Shown here: piece after piece, positions 23,042 through 33,860 of the stretch
Numbering within the stretch: the stretch's first letter is position 1
Layout of the letters: each line of letters opens with the position of its first letter
Source: Scolanthus callimorphus
Lineage: Eukaryota; Cnidaria; Anthozoa; Actiniaria; Edwardsiidae
DNA length: 64,000 bases
Direction: 5' to 3'
NCBI GenBank assembly: GCA_033964015.1
Contig: CM066918.1
Coordinates: 29,223,387-29,287,386, forward strand
Translations under genes and position numbers: made by a program
Notes under the pieces: model-generated
Databases searched by the model: none
What the model was told of the DNA's origin: nothing
The model's input: the letters and a program-made list of their open reading frames with translations, nothing else

Positions 23042-24164
23042 TAGCCTGCGAAAATCGACACCACTTAGCGCTCGCAAGAGGCGTTTTGCGCGCTCAAGCT
23101 GCCTACAGTTTTTCTTGAACTTGGTCTCTCAACTTTGGACGACCACAATTCTGAAATATACTTACCTACGGATTTGAAATTTTGACCATTTGCAGTGGAA
23201 AGTTCAAGATGATGCACGATTTATCATCATCAGAGTTTCCATAGCAACGAAACAGGGGGGGTCACTGTTTTTAATTAGCAAAAGTTCCACGTGAAACTCG
23301 ATCTAAACTTTTAAAATGACACTCCAAGCGCTAATCCTTAGGTCAATGTCTATACGTATACGAAGTTTAGAGAAAATTCACCAAGCCGATTTCAAGATAT
23401 TCCATTCGACTTGTTTTGCCTTTGAAAATTCAAAATATTTCACTTGCTTTGTAATTATTATTGCTTTTGTTTTTCCATATATAGGTACGGCTAGGTGGCG
23501 CAGTGTGTTTGTGCACGGCACACTGTGCGTACGGTCCTGAGTTCGAACCCGGATCGACCAACCGTATCGACTTCTCTGTTCCGAGTAGCTTGCTTATAGC
23601 TTTGAATTCCTTTCACCTGGAGCTCTGATAGAGAAAGGGGGTAAGGTGTGCACCGTCTCCCCAATTAGTAATGCACTCGTGCACGGCTAAATACATTTGA
23701 GACGTTAAGAAAGTTACTTTACTTTTTTTTTACTTTATTTAGTAGCTTTTGAAATAGGCTAGCGAAATCTCTTACCCCAAATTAATCACAAGGTATACAA
23801 CTACTTGTTTGCCAAATTTGATGCCAGGAAGTGCTTTTGATTTTCCATAATGAACATCGACGCAAACTTGAGAAAAATTTGAGCAAATTCGCAAAATATC
23901 ATTTCGAACACAACTAAGGCTCCAGAGAAAGTTCCTGATGGCGAATTTTTTTCTCGCGCTCTCAACTTAAAATAGACCATATTAGCGAGATGCTGCCCGC
24001 GTAAGAAAAAAATTTACGTCGCGGATAGCGCCTGGTAAAGTTCTTTTGACCAGATCTGTGTCATATTACGTCATCAGTATGGAATGTTTGGCTTGAGCGT
24101 GCAGACACTCCTTTGCGGGAGTCTCTTTCGGCGAGCGCTAAGTGGTGTCAGCTTTCGCAGGCTA
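23042..24164. mobile_element. 1.1-kb TIR element carrying a SINE insertion
   Basis: The inverted ends TAGCCTGCGAAAATCGACAC and, on the other strand at the right edge, TAGCCTGCGAAAGCTGACAC both continue into CACTTAGCGCTCGC. No transposase frame is seen. A SINE interrupts it at about 23484-23745. Confidence 0.7.
23484..23745 (+). mobile_element. tRNA-derived SINE
   Basis: The 5' part has a tRNA-like A box (GGTGGCGCAGTGTG) and a clear B box (GAGTTCGAACCC), 40-50 bp apart with imperfect cloverleaf pairing, so it is a retroposon head, not a working tRNA. The body contains CACCTGGAGCTCTGATAGAG and CACCGTCTCCC. The 3' end is T/A rich with ACTTTA repeats. RNA polymerase III would transcribe such an element from its internal boxes (family knowledge). 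Confidence 0.75.
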
Positions 24165-24302
24165 ATATCTCTTGTGTTGCTATGTTTTATTATTTCGCGG
24201 GGTTGGTGAAATTTACCTAATGAAGTTGGTACCCCTCAAATGGCGACATTTCACCTCTAAGCATGTTTTGGCGCCAGAGTATCTCCAGACCAAGTTTGTA
24301 TA

Positions 24303-24451
24303 CAGTAAAAACCCGCATATAAGAACCTGGATTTTAAGAACCTGTTAGGCTAGAATTATCCATGTGAACCCCATGTTTCCTTGTATTTTTAAATCAAATA
24401 AGAACCTGTTTTAGCCTAAAATTCTAGGTTCTTATACGCGGGTTTTTACTG
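24303..24451. mobile_element. 149-bp MITE with TA on both sides (mariner-like)
   Basis: The ends CAGTAAAAACCCGCATATAA and, inverted, GCGGGTTTTTACTG are directly flanked by TA. AAGAACCTG repeats lie inside. The TA duplication and short TIRs suit a Tc1/mariner-mobilised MITE. Confidence 0.8.
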
Positions 24452-24479
24452 TACCGTAGTGGCCATATTATTCACTTAG

Positions 24480-24740
24480 AGATTCCGAAACAATTTCTTT
24501 GTTCCCCTCCTCGTACACATTATTTGAAAAACAGTTTCCAATATAGTGGGGCTGCCCTTTGGAACAGTTTGCCCGCTGCTCTTCGACAAGCAGAATCTCT
24601 AAGCATTAAATGGAAAGCAGGCATATTTATTATTCATTGTATAGTCATAAATATATAGCTTAGCAAGTAGTTTTTGATATAGATCATAGCATATTTTTCC
24701 TGATGAATTTTACCGTGTCAAAATAAAGTTATCAGTTACC
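24480..24740 (+). mobile_element. 3' end of a non-LTR retrotransposon (LINE)
   Basis: One frame reads PRTHYLKNSFQYSGAALW then NSLPAALRQAESL before a stop near 24655. This is the signature C-terminus of the reverse transcriptase ORF in CR1/L2-like LINEs (ySGA-LWNSLP). It is followed by a short AT-rich 3' untranslated region ending in AAATAAAGTTATCAGTTACC. The element is heavily 5'-truncated; no catalytic domain is in the window. Confidence 0.7.
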
Positions 24741-25309
24741 AGTTAAACATTCGTCAAAATGACACTACTTTCGGGTTTGGTTTTGCACATGGTCCGGCTT
24801 TTGTCCTCAAAAAAGATCGCGCGACAATCCCAGTAGACACTACCAAGTCATTACAGTTGGCAGCTTTTTCTCGGTCACAGGCATAAGCATCGTATTATCA
24901 TGGAACGGAAATTTGATTCCCAATAGATTTTGGTCACCAACACAAATACAGGCCTTCTACCCAGCTGGGAGTTGCACCCAGTCCTCACGACCGTGGTGAC
25001 CACAGGCATGCGTGCTCTCCTACACTACTGAGTATAATTGTGTTTTTGTTGGTGACCAAAGTGCCAAATTCCTTTCATTGACTGCCCAGCTTCTACGTCC
25101 CGCTGTCGAGTTCGATTTCCCAACAAACGGGACGTTAAAATTGCAAAATTGCCGTACTTTCTACTGTAAAAACATAAATATCGCTGAATTATTTTGCCGT
25201 GCTTATTGTTAAAATATTTGCAGGCCGTGGAGACACATTTTCATTTACAAAAGTGGAGGTGTGTCCGAGCTCCATGTGGGCGTTAAAAAACAAGTACTGG
25301 TAAACTGGG
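24741..25309. other. Nothing identified
   Basis: Contains imperfect inverted segments (GGTCACCAACACAAA near 24930 and TTTGTTGGTGACCAAAG near 25045), probably another small inverted-repeat element of about 220 bp around 24895-25110. Confidence 0.4.
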
Positions 25310-25849
25310 AACTGCTTTACATTCTGCTGTGCGGAAATCGGTTGCCAAGAAATCACTTTCACTTCCCCCTGAATTTGCTCATGGACCTGTACATTTAATA
25401 TTAACTTCCTTGGTAAACTGTTTTTCAGCGTCGCACCGCTATAGCAAAAGCTGCGTTTTTAAGAGCTTGAACGGGGCTTGGGACTACTGGACCCTAGAAT
25501 ATAATAGAACAAATGAGACCTTGCAAACAATAAAGCAACAAATGTGCGACCCTGTAGAAACAAAACAACAAAATGTGCGACCCTTTCAAATACAAAATAG
25601 CAAAATGTGAGACCCAGTAAAGCAAAAAATAAAAATAAAAAATGCGCGACCACCTGTAAACAACAAACAACAAATGTGAGACACTGTAGAATATAAACTA
25701 ACAAAATGTGAGACCCTGGTAGAAGATAAAACAATAAATATTAGATCCTCTAGAATATAAAACAAAATGCGACGCACAGGATATAAAACAACAAAAACCC
25801 TGTTGAATACCAAACAGCAAAATGAGACCCTGTAAAATATAAAACAACA

Positions 25850-26835
25850 AATGCGCGACCCTGTAAACAATAAAACAACAAATGAGACCCTGTTGACAAT
25901 AAAACAACAAATGAGAATCTGTAAGCAATAAAACAACAAATGAGACCCTGTAAGCAATAAACAACAAATGAAACCCTGTAAACAATAAAACAACAAATGA
26001 GACCCTGTAAACAATAAAACAATAAATAAGACCCTGTTGACAATAAAACAACAAATGAGAATCTGTAAGCAATAAAACAACAAATGAGACCCTGTAAGCA
26101 ATAAAACAACAAATGAGACCCTGTAAACAAAAAAACAACAAATGAGACCCTGTAGACAATAAAACAACAAATGAGACCTTGTAAACAATAAAACAACAAA
26201 TGAGACCCTGTAGACAATAACAACAAATAAGACCCTGTTGACAATAAAACAACAAGTGAGACCCTGTAAACAATAAAACAATAATAAGACCCTGTAGACA
26301 ATAAAACAACAAATGAGACCCTGTTGACAATAAAACAACAAGTGAGACCCTGTAAGCAATAAAACAACAAATGAGATCCTGTAAACAATAAAACAACAAA
26401 TGAGACCCTGTAAACAATAAAAACAAATGAGACCCTGTAAACAATAAAACAACAAATAAGACCCTGTAAACAATAAAACAACAAATGAGACCCTGTAAAC
26501 AATAAAACAATAAATAAGACCCTGTAGACAATAAAACAACAAATGAGACCTTGTAAACAATAAAACAACAAATGAGACCCTGTAAACTATAAATAAGACC
26601 TGTAGACAATAAAACAACAAATGAGACCCTGTAGACAATAAAACAACAAGTGAGACCCTGTAGACAATAAAACAACAAGTGAGACGCTGTAGACAATAAA
26701 ACAACAAGTGAGACCCTGTAGACAATAAAACAACAAATGAGACCCTGTAGACAATAAAACAACAAATGAGACCCTGTAGACAATAAAACAACAAATGAGA
26801 CCCTGTAAATAATAAAACAAATAAAACAACAAAAT
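25850..26835. repeat. 28-bp minisatellite, about 35 units
   Basis: The unit is ACAATAAAACAACAAATGAG followed by ACCCTGTA, with variants (CTGTAGAC, CTGTTGAC, CTGTAAGC, AATAAATAAG). Looser units extend left to about 25510. Long minus-strand frames of up to 402 codons exist only because the repeat lacks stops; their SFVVLLSTGSHLLFYCLQ-like monotony is not a protein family. Confidence 0.95.
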
Positions 26836-26914
26836 GTTAGACCCTATAGAATATAAAGCAGCCTCGCCAACCAAGACCAACCTGACGTGGGCAATTACAG
26901 GCAGAGCGTCAAGA

Positions 26915-26925
26915 GATTGTCTAAC

Positions 26926-26958
<33 letters not shown>

Positions 26959-27113
26959 AGGCTCTAAGGTTAAAATGCTAGGGGTGACCGTCGGGAAACT
27001 CGAATTTGACCATAAAAAATACTGGTCGGAAAAAAATTCCACCCTAAAAAATACCCCTCAGTCTGAAAATCCCCCCCCCCCCCCCCAAAATATACCAACA
27101 ACTTTGCCAGATT
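26915..27113. repeat. Poly-G/poly-C bounded block, copy A
   Basis: A G run of about 30 at 26928-26957 opens a CCCTAAAAATACC-type segment that closes with a C run at 27070-27086. It matches 27825-27960 in copy B, where both runs are shorter, showing homopolymer instability. Confidence 0.6.
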
Positions 27114-27156
27114 AAATTTTATTCTGGCCGTTTATTTGATACACGTTTCAAATACA

Positions 27157-28025
27157 CTGCTTTACATTCTGCTGTGCGGAAATCGGTTGCCAAGAAATCA
27201 CTTTCACTTCCCCCTGAATTTGCTCATGGACCTGTACAATTAATATTAACTTCCTTGGTAAACTGTTTTTCAGCGTCGCACCGCTATAGCAAAAGCTGCG
27301 TTTTTAAGAGCTTGAACGGGGCTTGGGACTACTGGACCCTAGAATATAATAGAACAAATGAGACCTTGCAAACAATAAAGCAACAAATGTGCGACCCTGT
27401 AGAAACAAAACAACAAAATGTGCGACCCTTTTAAATACAAAATAGCAAAATGTGAGACCCAGTAAAGCAAAAAATAAAAATAAAAAATGCGCGACCACCT
27501 GTAAACAACAAAACAACAAATGTGAGACACTGTAGAATATAAACTAACAAAATGTGAGACCCTGGTAGAAGATAAAACAATAAATATTAGATCCTCTAGA
27601 ATATAAACAAAATGCGACGCACAGAATATAAATCAACAAAAACCCTGTTGAATAGCAAACAGCAAAATGAGGCCCTGTAAAATATAAAACAACAAATGAG
27701 ACCCTGTAAATAATAAAACAATAAAACAACAAAATGTTAGACCCTATAGAATATAAAGCAGCCTCGCCAACCAAGACCAACCTGACGTGGGCAATTACAG
27801 GCAGAGCGTCAAGAGATTGTCTAACGGGGGGGGGGGGGGGAGGCTCTAAGGTTAAAATGCTAGGGGTGACCGTCGGAAACTCGAATTTGACCATAAAAAA
27901 TACTGGTCGGAAAAAATTCCACCCTAAAAAATACCCTCAGTCTGAAAATTCCCCCCCAAAAATACCAATAACTTTGCCAGATTAAATTTTATTCTGACCG
28001 TTTATTGATACACGTTTCAAATACA
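27157..28025. repeat. Copy B of the tandem duplication, minisatellite collapsed
   Basis: Nearly identical to copy A at both ends, but only about two 28-bp units remain near 27690-27720. Differences are mostly single bases and homopolymer lengths, so the duplication is recent. Confidence 0.9.
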
Positions 28026-28904
28026 CTATCATTCTTTCAAATATTTTGGACCTATGTACCTTATTTGCGTGAGAATCCCATGAAAGAAACCTATTTTTTC
28101 TTACTATATACCATTTTTTTTATTTTCGATCCCCTATAAAATACCAGATCGCCGATTTCAACCCCTAAAAATACTATGGTCACCTAGCATTCGGATGTAG
28201 GGAGTGGTCTTACCTCGTGTGAGGTCCAGAAAATCGACAAAGATCGCCCAGAATGGCGTCCGGCCATTAGAATAGCTTCACCGTGTCACAGCCTTATTTC
28301 CCAACAGGGAAGAAGAAATGTAGAAGAGGAATAAGCAAAGTGATAATCGAGTGTAAGTATTGGTCTTCCTTTCGAATTGCAGAAAATACGGCCCTGTAGA
28401 ACAAATGGACATGGAGTAACATAATTTCGAAGTTAAGTTTTGATGGTTTGGAGTGCAAGGGTAGGAGGGGCCTAATCCGCATGTCTATCGAGTAGATGGG
28501 ATCGATTTTTTACTGACTAGCAATTTGAATTTGCTATGGTGGAGGAAACGATACAAGTTGTGGCTGCGACATTGTGTAGTAATAAAATACGCTTCGTAAG
28601 AACATAAAGACAAGGATGCCAGAGGTATGATATAATTTATTCTATTGGGTATATTTTCCTTGATCCAGAAATTATGTGTTAGTGCCTTGTTGTTGGTACC
28701 TTTCTCGTAACGTTCTTGGTTACCTTTTTCTCGGATGTTATGGATTAAAAAACCCATCAATTGAGCCACCCTGGACGTGTTTCACGCTGTTTGGAGTTTG
28801 AAATACGTTTTGTCGACGACATTTCTCGCGAGCTGATTGTGTGTCGGACATGATATTACAGCCCATTCAAACTGGATCTGCCTTAGATTTAAGCAAAGGA
28901 TACG
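28026..28904. other. Intergenic; end of a CCCTAAAAATACC element at left
   Basis: 28130-28195 (CAACCCCTAAAAATACTATG then GTCACCTAGCATT) is the inverted partner of AATGCTAGGGGTGACCGTCG near 27857, so an inverted-repeat element spans about 27855-28195. Nothing coding is recognised in the rest. Confidence 0.45.
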
Positions 28905-28909
28905 CGGAA

Positions 28910-30510
28910 AAGTCAGTAGTACAACGAACTCCACTCTTAAGGCGAAGTATACTCCCTGTATAAGAAAATAAAACAGATTTTTCCATTGTAATTCCAAAAA
29001 GATCCATAGCTCTAGCATAGAGGGAATTCGGAAATATACGTGAAGTAAAAAGTAACGTCCAGTGGGATGAGGGAAGGGGCGGGTTATGGATCACTTCTGG
29101 TATGTTTAGGTAGTGCTAGAGAATCGAAAATGGTTTAAGTGCTTCATTGGGCCTGGGGAACTATCAGTAGATACTCACCCTGTAGGCCAAATTACTTTTT
29201 GAATACTGCAAGTCGGTCCCTGCGAAAATACACGAAAACAAAACGAGAGACGAAACCAAATTAATAGAGGTATATAAACAGTAGTCTTGCACATGGGACG
29301 TAATATTGAAGCTGTGTCATGTCTATCTTTCTTTCGGATCCAGTCGTATAGGCATTTGCTTCACTCTTGTATTTTCTTTGCAAATAAACAAGTAGCTGTG
29401 TAATGCATGGCCCAGACATTAAAGCCTGTTCTTCCACTTTTGAGGACAACTTGTTTCCATTCGGCATATGTCAATTCCACTACCACACCATGCCTTTCTG
29501 ACATATTGGGTTCTATACACAGACACGAATAGCTGAGTATCACTTCTTTTTTTTCGGGATGCAGACACTGCCGGACTCTCATGGTTCTGGCTGGCAATTT
29601 GAGTTTGCCTCTATGTACTAAGAACAGAGGTTCGATACATGGTTACAAACGTGTTGGAGGCAACAACAGCAGGAGGTCATTAAGCCAACAGTAGTTGATG
29701 AGTGCGTCCAACGTCTATCGGATGCTGCGAAACAGTCAGCCAGTACAACGAACTCCACTCTTCAGGCGAAATATATACTCCCTGTATAAGAAAATAAATA
29801 ACGTTTTTCATTGTAATTCCCCAAAAGATCCAAACCCCTAGCACGAGAGGGAATTCGGAAATATACGTGAAGTAAAAAGTAAAGTCCAGTGGGATGGGGA
29901 AAGGGTGGGGTTATGGATCACTTTTGGAATGTTTAGGTGCTAGAGAATCGAAGATGGTTTTAGTGCTTCATTGGGTCTGGGGAAACTTTCAGTAATATAC
30001 TTGCCCTGTAGACCAAATTCCTCTTCTTTAAATACTGCAAAACTCGGTCCCTGCGAAAAGACACAGAAACGTCAAAGCGAGACAGACGAAACCAAATTAA
30101 TAGAGGTATATAACAGTAGTCTTGCACATGGGACTTAATATTGAAGCTTTGCCATTTCTATCTCTTTTTTTCGGATCCAGTCATATAGGCATTTGCGTCA
30201 CTCTTGATTTTCTTTTCAAATAAACAAGTAGTGTATGGCCTAGACATTAAAGCCTGTTCTTCCCCTTTTGAGGACAACTTGTTTCCATTCGGCACATTTC
30301 AATTCCACTACTACACTATGCCTTTCTGACATATTGGGTTCTTTACAGACACTGCCGGTCCGTCTCTCACGGTTCTGGCTGGCAATTTGAGTTTGCCTCT
30401 ATGCACTAAGAACAGAGGTCGATGCATGGTTACAAACGTGTTGGAGGCAGCAATAACAGGTCATTTAGCCAACAGCGGTCGATGAGTGCGTCCAACCTCC
30501 ATCGGTTGTT
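28910..30510. repeat. Tandem duplication, period about 824 bp
   Basis: Copy 1 is about 28910-29732 and copy 2 about 29733-30510. Matching landmarks: GTACAACGAACTCCACTC at 28919 and 29743; CTTGCACATGGGAC; TGCCTCTATG-ACTAAGAACA; GATGAGTGCGTCCAAC at both ends. A minus-strand frame in copy 1 (MSERHGVVVELTYAEWKQVV and onward, within 29361-29597) is broken by a stop in copy 2. Its family is unknown. Confidence 0.85.
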
Positions 30511-31588
30511 TGCCCTGGGAATGCATAAAAACATAACACGCCATTGGACCTTTCCGCTTGAGGGGGGGGGGGGGGAGTTTCTGTGGTTTACGTTTCCCTA
30601 TAACTCACACTGACAATTGTTCAAGGTTGAAGTGCATTTATATAATCTCGAGTTCTCTGGTTATCGAGGCACCGAGACACCTACCATCCTTAGTGGAAAG
30701 CTTCAGTGGTATCATGGTCCGTGGTTTTAGGATGAAGGCGGTAGCGCGGTTCTCGACGTCGGTCCCTGTGGTGGTAAGGGTTCCTGGCGAGCCCTACGAT
30801 TAAAAAAGAAGATCGTGATTGGTTTTGCGCATTCGACATCCACTCAGTTTGTAGTTTGTATTGTTACAGGGGTATGTTATAAATTATGACTATATCATGT
30901 TTTTGTTTACAGTACCGAAAGTAAAATGTGTTTGAATCTCATTCTTTTCTTTCTTGTTTTTTTAATCCCATTCTTTTTCTTTTTTTTGTTTTTAAGACCG
31001 AAGGGAGACATTAACTCTGTGCAACCTAAATTTCATCCTGGTCTTTTAACTAGAGACGTTTGTCAACTGCTCCAGGCTTCGGTATAGCGGCATTCGTCTT
31101 CGACTTTGCGACAAGAGTTCACGCCTTATGACACAAAGACTTCCATTAAAGAAGTATGCATACATATCGCAGCTCACCACATGCACGGTTTACACGTGAA
31201 ATGTTTACGCAAGTAAGACCGGATGACAGAGCTGTTACCTGGATGCAGTTCTTATTCACTGATCGCCATTTTGACATGCTAAAGATTATCGGCTTTGTGT
31301 TCTGCGCTGGCCTCTCATTCATCCTGAAAAGAAAAAAAGAAAAAAAAACAAGAAAAGAAAAACACAAGCAAACGACTAATAAAGGGATACAGAGAAATGG
31401 GCTTTTGGATTGAGAGAATGAAAGGATTAGAAGCTGTAAGACCCTGGTGATGTAAGTGTTACATTAGTTTTTTTTATTAATGTCACTTACATAGAACTTT
31501 TACTTTACAATTCAAGTAAAGTTTTACAGAGCTTCACATGTACTTATATCTGCCTACTGTTCAGTTCTTCTACAGTTTGCTTGGTTAA
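30511..31588. other. Intergenic, nothing identified
   Basis: G run at 30561-30574 and a purine-rich AAAGAAAAA tract at 31325-31370. No supported gene. Confidence 0.35.
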
Positions 31589-33232
31589 GGTGGCTCCCGA
31601 GTATTTATTGGAGAAATAGACCTCAACTTCTAGCGTATGTTTGACCCTGAAAAAATTTCCGATTTCCATAATTGTTCTCACAGAGCTAAAGCAACCACTG
31701 CACTACCAAATGGTGTAGTTCATTTGATATATTAAGCTCTTCTATTTGGGATATTTTAAATTTTGCAAAGGAGGTGTTTTAAAATAATTGGTATAACTTG
31801 AAAATTCGACCGTGAATGATCTTATTACCAGCTAAAATTGCATCTATAGTAATAAGGGTTTACTCAGAGAAATGCCCAGGTCAACTTTTCCCATGCGATT
31901 TAAGTTGTAAACGATGTAATAATTTTACCTCTAAAATTGTCTTATTCCACTTCTGTTTAGGGTGCCGAGCGCGGATACCAGAAAAGTACGGGAGCTCTTC
32001 AGGATTATATCGGCTAATGTTCACTCTTAATTATATAAGAGAAAATAGAATCGAGTATCTACAGAAAGCGGTATTATTTAATAAACGAATGAGAGCAGCT
32101 TCTTGTCCAGAATGTGCTGTTGCTATAATATTCAATTCGAGCTCGAAATAACTAAATAGCTGGAATTGTTTCATAAGTTTCTTTCGTGAGAGGTAGAGTA
32201 CAACTAACTGAGAAGACTTACCAAGTTTGGGCTCGTCTTTCCAATACTATGTTGAGAAACATTATCCAAAGGAGTCAGTGTTTCGTTGCTCCAACACAAA
32301 CGCCAAGAAAACCCACATGTTATGAGCGCAGTGTTCTCGCCTCAGTGAACTTCGCTAAATTCTTCACGTGCGACGCTTCCTAGTCCCGAAGTAAGACAAG
32401 TTAATATCCGGTAGCTTTTCCGATCCCGCGGGTCGAGAAAGCGTCGCACGTGAAGTATTTAGCACCATGTGCACTGAGACGAGAACGCTGAGTTCATAAA
32501 CATACGGGTTTTCTTGGCGTTGTGTTAGAGCGACGAAATACTGACTCCTTTTGGATAATGTTTCTCAACATAGTATTGGAAAGACGAGCCCAAACTTGGT
32601 AAGTCTTCTCAGTTGGTTGTACTCTACCTCTCACGAAAGAAACTTGCGAAACAATTCCAGCAATTTAGGTATTTCGAGCTCGAATTGAATATTATAGCAA
32701 CAGCACATTCTGGACAAGACGTTGCTCTCATTCGTTTATTAAATATCGCTTTCTGTAGATACTCGATTCTATTTTCTCTTTTATATAATTAAGAGTGAAC
32801 ATTAGCCTATATAATCCTGAAGAGCTCCCGTACTTTTCTGGTATCCGCGCTCGGCACACTAAACAGAAGTGGAATAAGACATTTTTAGAGGTAAAATTAT
32901 TACATCGTTTACAACTTAAATCGCATGGGAAAAGCTGACCTGGGCGTTTCTCTGATTAAACCCTTGTTACTATGGATGCGATATTAGTTGGTAATAAGAT
33001 CATTCACGGTCGAATTTTCAAGTTATACCAATTATTCTAAAAACACCTCCTTTGGAAAATTTAAAATATCCCAAACAGACGAGCTTAATATATCAAATGA
33101 ACTACACCATTTGGTAGTGCAGAGGTTGCTTAAGCTCTGTAAGAACAATTATGGAAATCGGAATATTTTTACAGGGTCAAACATACGCTAGAAGTTGAGG
33201 TCTATTTCTGCAATAAATACTCGGGAGCCACC
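31589..33232. mobile_element. 1.64-kb giant palindrome flanked by TTAA
   Basis: Two inverted arms of about 790 bp (31589-32379 and 32439-33232) pair along their full length around a 59-bp unpaired centre with CGATCCCGCGGGTCG. The ends read GGTGGCTCCCGAGTATTTAT and its inverse. TTAA lies directly outside both ends (31585-31588 and 33233-33236), as expected for TTAA-targeting DNA transposons (piggyBac, Kolobok). Arms differ by scattered substitutions. No transposase; the ORFs in it are mirror artefacts. Confidence 0.85.
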
Positions 33233-33319
33233 TTAAATAATGAAAATTTGAAACTGAAAACAAATATTTTTTTCATTTACAACATTGCCTATGAGAAAAT
33301 AACAGGTAATAAGATACTC

Positions 33320-33860
33320 AACATTGAGGTCCAGTTACAATACAACTTTACAGGTTTACCAATTGTACTCGGACAACTTTTCATGTTTCCATTGTACAGT
33401 CGTACTTGACAAAGTTGCTCAGGTATCCGAAATTGCAGGACAAGAACCTCAACAAAAAACTGCAGTCGGGTGCAGTAAAACTTTAAAATATTACAATTCC
33501 AACACAGGATTTAAAGAGTTTATATGTATATACCATTGTACAGATTTAGAAATCGTACTTGAACAGTTTTACATGTATATCTCCATTACAGTCGTATTAC
33601 AAAGTTGTTAAGGTATCAAATTGCAGCAGACTACAAACTGCAGCGCCGTGCAGGAAAACATTAAAATATTACAATTCGTTTATATAGTTTTACAAATGAA
33701 TTATCATTGTACAGTCTTGCACTACAAAATCTCTCAGGTATCATTACAGGGCAGTTAATCTTTACAAAACTGCAGTCTCGTGCAATAAACCATCAAGAAC
33801 ATATTACTGAGTTTTACATGTATATTACAATTGTACATTTTTTTACTCAATCTTGAGTTC
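33320..33860. repeat. Degenerate tandem repeat, three to four units
   Basis: The phrase CATTGTACAGTCGTACTTGA, followed by CAAAGTTGCTCAGGTATC, recurs diverged near 33389, 33582 and 33704. GTTTTACATGTATAT blocks lie between. Units are 120-190 bp. Non-coding. Confidence 0.6.

Larger units (their letters stand above)
25310..27156. repeat. Copy A of a tandem duplication, with expanded minisatellite
   Basis: Starts at GCTTTACATTCTGCTGTGCG and runs through the minisatellite to ACACGTTTCAAATACACT. The same start recurs at 27158, where copy B begins. Flanking parts of A and B are nearly identical; the large difference is minisatellite length. Confidence 0.9.

Noticed and set aside
23484..23560. Possible functional tRNA gene
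   Set aside because: A and B boxes are present, but the stems are imperfect and a SINE body and tail follow, so it is a retroposon.
25459..25734. Short frames in both copies of the 25-28 kb duplication
   Set aside because: They are shadows of the degenerate 28-bp repeats at the start of each copy.
25586..26794. 402-, 361- and 273-codon minus-strand frames
   Set aside because: They are readings of the 28-bp minisatellite; three overlapping frames are equally open and the peptides are monotonous repeats.
31816..32151. 111-aa frame with several cysteines
   Set aside because: Lies within one arm of the large palindrome; the mirrored arm has no equivalent maintained frame and no zinc-finger pattern fits.
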